Positions 58,478 to 64,000 of a DNA stretch of 64,000 nucleotides are shown here, in pieces; the first letter of the stretch is position 1, and every line of letters starts with the position of its first letter. Both the position numbers and the translations under genes were made by a program. Source of the stretch: CAWAPS01 sp963783945 (lineage in GTDB: Bacteria; Actinomycetota; Acidimicrobiia; Acidimicrobiales; Palsa-688). The notes below the pieces were generated by a model. The model did no database searches. It saw only the letters and a list, made by a program, of their open reading frames with translations, and was not told where the DNA came from. The stretch is taken from positions 44,047-108,046 of the forward strand of contig CAWAPS010000022.1 in assembly GCA_963783945.1 (NCBI GenBank). Reading direction: 5' to 3'.

Positions 58478-60268
58478 GTGCTGACCAAGGTGCTCATCGC
58501 AAACCGGGGCGAGATCGCTGTGCGGGTCATACGGACATGTCGGGAGCTCGGCGTCGCCACCGTCGCCGTCTATTCCGACGTGGACCGTGACTCACTACAC
58601 GTGCGGCTGGCCGACGAGGCCTACGCCCTCGGGGGCCAGACAGCAGCCGAGAGCTACCTGAGCACGGACAAGATCCTCGAGATCACCACCCGGTCCGGGG
58701 CCGACGGGGTCCATCCCGGCTACGGGTTCTTTTCTGAGAACGCCGACTTCGCCCGCGCCGTCTCCGGCGCCGGGGTGACCTGGATCGGGCCGCCTCCTGG
58801 GGCCATCGAGATCATGGGCGACAAGATCAGCTCGCGCCTGGCGGCCCAGAGGGCCGAGGTGGTCGGGGTGCCGGGGACGACCGAGGTCCTCGCGTCCCCC
58901 GCCGAGGTGGTGGCGTTCGGTGAGGAGTTCGGCTGGCCGGTCGCCATCAAAGCCGCCTACGGCGGCGGCGGGCGCGGCATGCGGGTGGTGAGATCCGCCG
59001 ACGAGGCGGCGGCCGCCCTGGAATCGGCGCAGCGCGAGGCCGAGAAGGCGTTCGGGCGCTCGGAGAGCTACCTGGAGCGCTATCTCGTCTGGCCCCGCCA
59101 CGTCGAGGTTCAGATCTTCGCCGATACCCACGGCAACACCGTCTATCTCGGCACCCGCGACTGCTCGGCCCAGCGCCGGCACCAGAAGCTCATCGAGGAG
59201 GCGACGGCACCGGCCATCCCGGCCGCCACCCTGAAGGCCATGGGGGAAGCAGCGACCAAAGTGGCCCGGGCGTGTGGCTATGTCAACGCCGGAACCGTCG
59301 AGTTCATCTATCAGGACGGGGAGTTCTACTTCCTGGAGATGAACACCCGGTTGCAGGTCGAGCACCCCGTCACCGAGGAGGTTCTCGGCCGCGACCTCGT
59401 AGCCCTGCAGCTGCGGGTGGCGGCGGGTGAGCCCCTCGGCTTCGGGCAGGAGGACATCCGGCCCAATGGTCACGCCATCGAGGTGAGGGTCAACGCCGAA
59501 GATCCGGCGGGCGGGCGTTTCCTGCCCTCTCCGGGGACGATATCGAGGTTCCGCAAGCCGGACGGTTTCGGGATCAGGGTGGATGCCGGCTATGACGAGG
59601 GCGACACCGTCAGCCAGTTCTACGACAACCTCATCGCCAAGATCATCGCCTGGGGCACCGACCGCGAGGACGCCCGCCGGCGCATGTTGCGCGCCCTGAA
59701 AGAGACCGAGATCGAAGGCCTGGCCACCACCATCCCGGCCGACGTCGCCATCCTGGAGCACCCGGACTTCGTGAAGGTCGAGCACTCCACCAACTGGGTG
59801 GCCGAAAAGCTCGACCTGTCCGGGCTGGCCCCCGCCGGGCCGGCTGTGACCTCGGACCCGGCTGACGGCAAACCGCCTCGGGTCCAGCGCGACGTCGACG
59901 TCGAGGTGGACGGGCGGCGCTTTCAGGTCCGCCTCTGGGTCCCGGAAGAGTCCCCGGTGGTGGTCGCCGGGGCCGCCTCTGTCGCCTCTGGCCGGGCCGC
60001 CCGGCCGGCTCGGGCTCGGGCCGGGTCCGGCGGCCACGGAGGCGGAACCGGCGGCACCGGGCAGGTGACCGTTCCCATGCAGGGCACCATCGTCAAGGTT
60101 CTGGTGGCGGTGGGCGACGAGGTGGAGGTCGGGCAGGCCGTCACCGTCCTCGAGGCCATGAAGATGGAAAACAACATCGCGGCCGAAACATCCGGCACGG
60201 TGTCCGAGATCAAGGTGAGGCCGGGCGACGCCGTCGGGGCCGGCGACGTGGTCGTGGTGATCGGCTAG
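58478..60268 (+). CDS. accA: Acyl-CoA carboxylase alpha subunit (biotin carboxylase + BCCP)
   Basis: 596 aa from GTG 58478 (MLTKVLIANRGEIAVRVIR). The biotin carboxylase domains (1-450) contain AAYGGGGRGMRVV (ATP-grasp Gly loop), EMNTRLQVEHPVTEE and ADVHPGYGFFSENADF-type DGVHPGYGFFSENADF. A Gly/Ala/Arg linker precedes the biotinyl domain (about 525-596) with AMKM (Lys is biotinylated). With a separate carboxyltransferase (not in the window) it would make malonyl- or methylmalonyl-CoA. The mutase at the end of the window fits the latter. Confidence 0.94.
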   Translation: MLTKVLIANRGEIAVRVIRTCRELGVATVAVYSDVDRDSLHVRLADEAYALGGQTAAESYLSTDKILEITTRSGADGVHPGYGFFSENADFARAVSGAGVTWIGPPPGAIEIMGDKISSRLAAQRAEVVGVPGTTEVLASPAEVVAFGEEFGWPVAIKAAYGGGGRGMRVVRSADEAAAALESAQREAEKAFGRSESYLERYLVWPRHVEVQIFADTHGNTVYLGTRDCSAQRRHQKLIEEATAPAIPAATLKAMGEAATKVARACGYVNAGTVEFIYQDGEFYFLEMNTRLQVEHPVTEEVLGRDLVALQLRVAAGEPLGFGQEDIRPNGHAIEVRVNAEDPAGGRFLPSPGTISRFRKPDGFGIRVDAGYDEGDTVSQFYDNLIAKIIAWGTDREDARRRMLRALKETEIEGLATTIPADVAILEHPDFVKVEHSTNWVAEKLDLSGLAPAGPAVTSDPADGKPPRVQRDVDVEVDGRRFQVRLWVPEESPVVVAGAASVASGRAARPARARAGSGGHGGGTGGTGQVTVPMQGTIVKVLVAVGDEVEVGQAVTVLEAMKMENNIAAETSGTVSEIKVRPGDAVGAGDVVVVIG

Positions 60269-60572
60269 ATGCCGCGCTACGGCGGCGGCGGGTCCGGTCC
60301 GGGTCGGGGTGGCGGGTCCGGTCCGGGTATGGACGCCTTCCCGCTCGTCCTCGGTTCGCTGCGGGCGGCGGGCCCCTTCCACACCCGGGCACCCACCGCG
60401 TCGCTGAGGACCGGTTATCAAGCTTCTCCCACATCAGTGGGGATGGGGGCCTGCCATGGCACTCCGCCCGGGTCGAGGAGCGCACAGTCTGTGGTTCTTG
60501 AATGTGGAGAATGCGCGGTCGCCCGGCGTGACCTGTTTGGCCCGGAAGTTCGTACCCTCCGTCGGGAGCCGT

Positions 60573-60671
60573 TTGTGATCGAAATCTCGTAGCACTTTCG
60601 TTTTCTCGGAGTACTTTCGCACGGTTTACGTGCGATTTGACACCCAGAAAACAAAAGCGCGCCGAAAAAAG
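60573..60671. repeat. AT-rich ~100-bp dispersed intergenic repeat, copy B
   Basis: Gapless match to copy A at 15745-15846. Here the internal 19-bp tandem is clearer: TCTCGTAGCACTTTCG is followed by TCTCGGAGTACTTTCG. The 20-mer at the start and GTGCGATTTGAC are identical to copy A. Confidence 0.7.
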
Positions 60672-60709
60672 CTCAGATGGACCCTTTCCGGCCCGGCTAT
60701 GCGCTGAAC

Positions 60710-60748
60710 GAACCGGTGACGAACCGGTGACGAACCGGTGACGAACCA
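60710..60748. repeat. 11-bp tandem direct repeat (3.5 units)
   Basis: GAACCGGTGAC occurs three times in a row (60710, 60721, 60732), then GAACCA. Each unit contains the 6-bp palindrome ACCGGT, so the tract is a row of small inverted repeats. Confidence 0.8.
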
Positions 60749-60966
60749 GGGCGCGCACCCGGGACCGAACCACGGCGCCATCAAGGCGGACCGGGGCTCG
60801 AGCCAGGACCGGCCGCCACCGGCCACGAAGACCGCCCGCCGCCTCAATACAGCCGCCACGATCACGGGGTCCCTGACCTCAAGGGTGAATGCTCCCCCCT
60901 CAGCTCAAGCCCATTCCGCCGCTCCCTCCCCCACTGAATTCCGGAAGACCCGCTCCCGCCGGCGGG

Positions 60967-62322
60967 CTATTCGGCGGCGTCGGCGAGCGCTTCTGACAGG
61001 GTGGGGTGGGCCAGGCAGCTCTCGACGATGTCGCTGACCTTGAGATTGGCCGTGACCGCCACCGCGATGACTGAGATGAGCTCGGCGGCGTGACGTCCGA
61101 CGATCGAACCTCCGAGCACCACCCCCGTGGCCGGATCGGACACGATCTTGACGAAGCCGCTGGGATCGGAGTTGATCAGGGCCTTGGCCGCGGCCGCGTA
61201 GGGAACCTTGGTCACCCTTATCTTCCGGCCGCTGGCGAACGCTTCGGCCTCGGCCAGGCCCACATCGGCGATCTCCGGCTCGGTGAAGATGGCCGAGGCC
61301 GCTTTCTCGTAGTCGATGTGCCGGTGGGACCGGGTGTGCATCCCCATCACATGCTCGGCGATCTTCCGGCCCTGCATAGCCGCTACCGAGGAGAGCGGCA
61401 GCTTCCCCGACACGTCCCCGGCCGCGTAGATATGGCCGATGTTGGACTGGCAGTGATGGTTGATGGTGATGTAGCCCCGCTCGTCTATCTCCACCCCGGC
61501 GCCTTCCAGCCCGAGACCGTCGCTGTTCGGTAGGGAGCCGATCGCCAGCAAGGCGTGGCTCCCTCGAGCCACCCGCCCGTCGTCGCACGCCACCGCCACC
61601 CCGCCCTCGGTGAGCTCGATCCCGTCGGCCCGGGCCCCTTTGAACAGCTTGACCCCCCGCCGGAGCAGTGCCTCTTCGAGGGCGGCGGCCACCTCGGGGT
61701 CCTTGTTGGGCAGAACCTGCTGCCGGCTGACGATCAACGTCACGGCGGCGCCGAACGAGCTGAACATGTGGACGAACTCGACGCCAGTGACCCCCGACCC
61801 GATGACCACCAGGTGGTCAGGCATCCGCGACGGGGGGTAGGCCTGCCGGGTGGTCAGTATCCGCTCTCCGTCCGGAAAGGCCCAGTCGGGAACCCGCGGG
61901 CGGCTTCCCGTCGACACGACGATGGCGTCGGCGTCGATCTCCTCGATACCCGTCTCGGTGTCGGCCACGACCAGGTGGGGACCCTTGAGCCGGCCGGTAC
62001 CCCGGATAAGGCGGACCCCCTGGCTCTCGAGCAGCCGGCTCACCTGGTGATTGAGGTGGTCCTCGATCTCCTTCACCCGGCGCCGCTGCGCGTCGACGTC
62101 CAGGGTGGCGTCCTGGTGAGAAAGCCCCATGCCCTCGATCCGCCGGGAAAAGCTCATGGCCCCACCCGTGGCGATCATCGTCTTGGAGGGGATGCAGTCC
62201 CACAGGTGGGCGGCGCCCCCGATGATGTCTCGTTCGATCAGCGTGACGTCGGCCCCCAGGCGGGCGGCGTGGGTAGCCGTCGTGTTGCCACCCGGCCCGC
62301 CCCCGATGACGACCAACCGCAC
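60967..62322 (-). CDS. lpdA: LpdA-type flavoprotein (NAD(P)H:quinone reductase-like dihydrolipoamide dehydrogenase homologue)
   Basis: About 451 aa from GTG 62322 (VRLVVIGGGPGGNTTATHA), 7 nt after the mutase stop. FAD- and NAD-binding GxGxxG loops are present (VVIGSGVTGVEF for NAD), as is the C-terminal AHPTLSEAL with the active-site His. The redox-active disulfide is broken: the usual CxxxxC reads GGAAHLWDCIPSK, with only one Cys. Mycobacterium tuberculosis LpdA (Rv3303c) has the same change and is a quinone reductase rather than a lipoamide dehydrogenase. That activity is the best guess here. Confidence 0.88.
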   Translation of the reverse strand: MRLVVIGGGPGGNTTATHAARLGADVTLIERDIIGGAAHLWDCIPSKTMIATGGAMSFSRRIEGMGLSHQDATLDVDAQRRRVKEIEDHLNHQVSRLLESQGVRLIRGTGRLKGPHLVVADTETGIEEIDADAIVVSTGSRPRVPDWAFPDGERILTTRQAYPPSRMPDHLVVIGSGVTGVEFVHMFSSFGAAVTLIVSRQQVLPNKDPEVAAALEEALLRRGVKLFKGARADGIELTEGGVAVACDDGRVARGSHALLAIGSLPNSDGLGLEGAGVEIDERGYITINHHCQSNIGHIYAAGDVSGKLPLSSVAAMQGRKIAEHVMGMHTRSHRHIDYEKAASAIFTEPEIADVGLAEAEAFASGRKIRVTKVPYAAAAKALINSDPSGFVKIVSDPATGVVLGGSIVGRHAAELISVIAVAVTANLKVSDIVESCLAHPTLSEALADAAE

Positions 62323-62329
62323 CCCTACA

Positions 62330-63913
62330 TCACCGGCTCGGCTGGTAAACACCGAACTCGGAACGCAGCACGTCGCTCACTTCTCCGAGCGTGGCCCGCA
62401 ATCGCAAAGCGTGTTTGATGGGTGGCAGCAGGTTGCCGGTTCCTCCCGCGGTGGCCTTGAGGTCGCCCAAGGCCGCATCCACCGCTTCCTGGTCTCTCTC
62501 CGAGCGGGTACGCCGCACCCGATCGACCTGGTGCTGCTCGAGCGCCGGGTCGATGGGGAACACCTCTGCCGTCTCGGGTTGCTCGTCGACAAACCTGTTT
62601 ACGCCGACGATCACTTTTTCTCCGCTATCGACCTGCTTGGCGTAGGTGTAAGCCGCCTGCTCGATCTCGTCCTGCATATATCCCGCTTCTATGGCAGCAA
62701 CCGCGCCTCCCATGCCTCGTATCTTCTCGAGATAGGCCCAGGCGTCGGCTTCAACCGCTTCGGTGAGGGACTCCACGTAGTAGGAGCCGGCCAGCGGATC
62801 GGCCGTGTCTGTCATCCCGGACTCGTTGGCGATGATCTGCTGGGTCCGCAGCGCGATGGTGGCCGCCTTGGCGGTTGGCAGGCCGAGGGCCTCGTCGAAA
62901 CCGTTGGCGTGGAGGCTCTGGGTGCCCCCCAGGGCGGCCGCCAGGCTCTGCAACGTGACCCGCACGATGTTGTTCTCGGGCTGCTGGGCCGTCAGCGTGG
63001 AGCCTCCGGTCTGGGTATGGAACCTCAGGAGCTTGCTCTTGTCGTCCTTGGCGCCGAACCTCTCGGTCATGATCCGGGCCCACATCCTGCGGGCCGCCCG
63101 GTACTTGGCCACTTCTTCGAACAAGTTGTTGTGGGCGTTCCAGAAGAAGCTCAGCCGGTTGGCGAACTCGTCCACCGGTAGGCCGGCTTCGACCGCGGCC
63201 TCGACATAGGCGATGCCGTTGGCCAGAGTGAAGGCGATCTCCTGCACCGCAGTCGACCCGGCCTCCCGGATGTGGTAGCCGGATATGGAAATGGTGTTCC
63301 AGCTCGGCAGGTTCTCCCGGCAATAGGCGAAGATGTCGGTGACTATCCGCATCGACGGGCGCGGCGGATAGATGTAGGTGCCGCGGGCCACGTATTCCTT
63401 GAGGATGTCGTTTTGGATGGTTCCGCCGAGGCTGCGGCTGGGCACGCCCTGCTCTTCGGCCACCAGTTCGTAAAGGAGCAGCAGGATCGCCGCGGTGGCA
63501 TTGATCGTCATCGACGTCGTGACCTGGTCGAGAGGCAACCCCTCCAGCAGGATCCTCATATCGTCAACCGAATCGATGGCCACGCCGACCTTGCCCACCT
63601 CGCCGGCCGCTCGGGGGTGGTCGGAGTCGTAGCCCATCTGGGTCGGAAGGTCGAAGGCGCAGGAAAGACCGGTCCCCCCGGCGGCGAGCAGCATCCGCCA
63701 CCGCTCGTTGGTGGCCTCAGCCGTACCGAAACCGGAATACTGCCGGATGGTCCACGACCGCCCGCGGTACATCGTGGGGTATATGCCGCGGGTGAAAGGG
63801 AAGGCCCCGGGGGTCCCCAACCGCTCCCCGGCGTCCCAGCCGTCGAGGTCGGAAGCGGTGTACACCGGCCTGATCTCTATGCCGGAATCGGTCCGACGCG
63901 TCTCATTGGCCAT
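62330..63913 (-). CDS. Methylmalonyl-CoA mutase, catalytic (large) subunit without B12 domain
   Basis: 527 aa, ATG 63913. It is the TIM-barrel substrate domain only; the C-terminal B12-binding DxHxxG domain must come from a separate small subunit not in the window. Residues that separate mutases from isobutyryl-CoA mutases favour methylmalonyl-CoA: TIRQY (Tyr, not Phe) and KEYVARGTY (Arg, not Gln). The active-site SGYH is present. It interconverts methylmalonyl- and succinyl-CoA, linking to the accA carboxylase nearby. The last 87 nt of the window upstream of it hold no gene. Confidence 0.9.
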   Translation of the reverse strand: MANETRRTDSGIEIRPVYTASDLDGWDAGERLGTPGAFPFTRGIYPTMYRGRSWTIRQYSGFGTAEATNERWRMLLAAGGTGLSCAFDLPTQMGYDSDHPRAAGEVGKVGVAIDSVDDMRILLEGLPLDQVTTSMTINATAAILLLLYELVAEEQGVPSRSLGGTIQNDILKEYVARGTYIYPPRPSMRIVTDIFAYCRENLPSWNTISISGYHIREAGSTAVQEIAFTLANGIAYVEAAVEAGLPVDEFANRLSFFWNAHNNLFEEVAKYRAARRMWARIMTERFGAKDDKSKLLRFHTQTGGSTLTAQQPENNIVRVTLQSLAAALGGTQSLHANGFDEALGLPTAKAATIALRTQQIIANESGMTDTADPLAGSYYVESLTEAVEADAWAYLEKIRGMGGAVAAIEAGYMQDEIEQAAYTYAKQVDSGEKVIVGVNRFVDEQPETAEVFPIDPALEQHQVDRVRRTRSERDQEAVDAALGDLKATAGGTGNLLPPIKHALRLRATLGEVSDVLRSEFGVYQPSR

Positions 63914-64000
63914 GGCCCCAGGTTAAACAGGTTCGCGCGATACGGGGCGTTGAACCCCACCCGGAGGCGGCTGCCATCTGCTCGGGTTTATTCCCCGCGC

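Larger units (their letters stand above)
60269..60966. other. Gene-poor region with repeats
   Basis: About 700 nt between accA and the LpdA-type gene, which are convergent. The first 300 nt have no recognisable gene. The AT-rich repeat copy B (60573-60671) and an 11-bp tandem repeat (60710-60748) follow. Frames crossing this stretch have no protein-like composition. Confidence 0.6.

Noticed and set aside
60710..60748. CRISPR array
   Set aside because: The units are directly adjacent without spacers and only 11 bp long. No cas gene is present in the window.

Overview
The window is 64 kb of high-GC (roughly 68-70% by eye) bacterial chromosome, dense in genes, with many GTG/TTG starts and 4-nt start/stop overlaps. 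The gene content is actinobacterial: the secA-prfB-ftsE-ftsX block, DUF3499 next to a manB / Trm112-like / SIS-isomerase run, DUF5719 next to a giant GT2, DUF732, F420 genes cofD and cofE, a Mycobacterium-type LpdA and a trHbO globin. The secreted propeller-like repeat protein with a KGYW...FGDA motif and the overall mix fit an uncultured Acidimicrobiia-type organism best. That taxonomic call is inference.

Layout. 0-2 kb: a cyclic-di-GMP GGDEF-EAL protein, cut by the window edge and broken by frameshifts. 2-5 kb: L,D-transpeptidase lipoprotein, methyltransferase, AI-2E-type permease. 5-8 kb: a LiaF-like / histidine kinase / LuxR-type regulator set. 8.4-8.85 kb: a non-coding stretch with a possible promoter, a 14-codon ORF and three hairpins. 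8.9-12 kb: exported proteins, including a propeller-CHAP protein and an SLT+NlpC/P60 hydrolase. 12-15.2 kb: a pseudokinase coupled to a zinc-ribbon/FHA protein. 15-20 kb: DUF732, globin, and a PRC/MgtE_N/CBS protein coupled to an unusual Nramp homologue and a hydrolase. 20-26 kb: ftsX, ftsE, prfB, secA. 26-34 kb: DUF2079 protein, sugar isomerase, Trm112-like protein, phosphomannomutase, a large membrane protein, a 55-aa zinc ribbon, CPBP protease, DUF3499. 34.5-42 kb: ftsH, DUF5719, the 1104-aa GT2 and a soluble helical protein. 42-58 kb: a cell-surface sugar region with GT4/GT2 transferases and a ten-gene minus-strand run birA-rmlA-rmlB-rmlD-ugd-uxs-GT2-unknown-nucleotidyltransferase-epimerase, interrupted on the plus strand by cofD-cofE. 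58-64 kb: biotin carboxylase/BCCP, LpdA-type flavoprotein and the methylmalonyl-CoA mutase catalytic subunit.

Together the genes supply NDP-sugars (dTDP-rhamnose, UDP-glucuronate, probably UDP-xylose, mannose phosphates), the transferases that use them, peptidoglycan-remodelling enzymes, a cell-envelope-stress-type regulatory set, F420 tailoring steps and part of the propionyl-CoA/methylmalonyl-CoA pathway.

Two caveats. First, about a dozen genes continue seamlessly in another frame, often at a short homopolymer. Indel errors in the assembly explain this better than real pseudogenes, and I annotate these genes across the shift. Second, two repeat families sit only between genes: a ~50-bp perfect-arm palindrome (27.7 and 48.6 kb) and a ~100-bp AT-rich element (15.75 and 60.57 kb). 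They are the least explained structures in the window.
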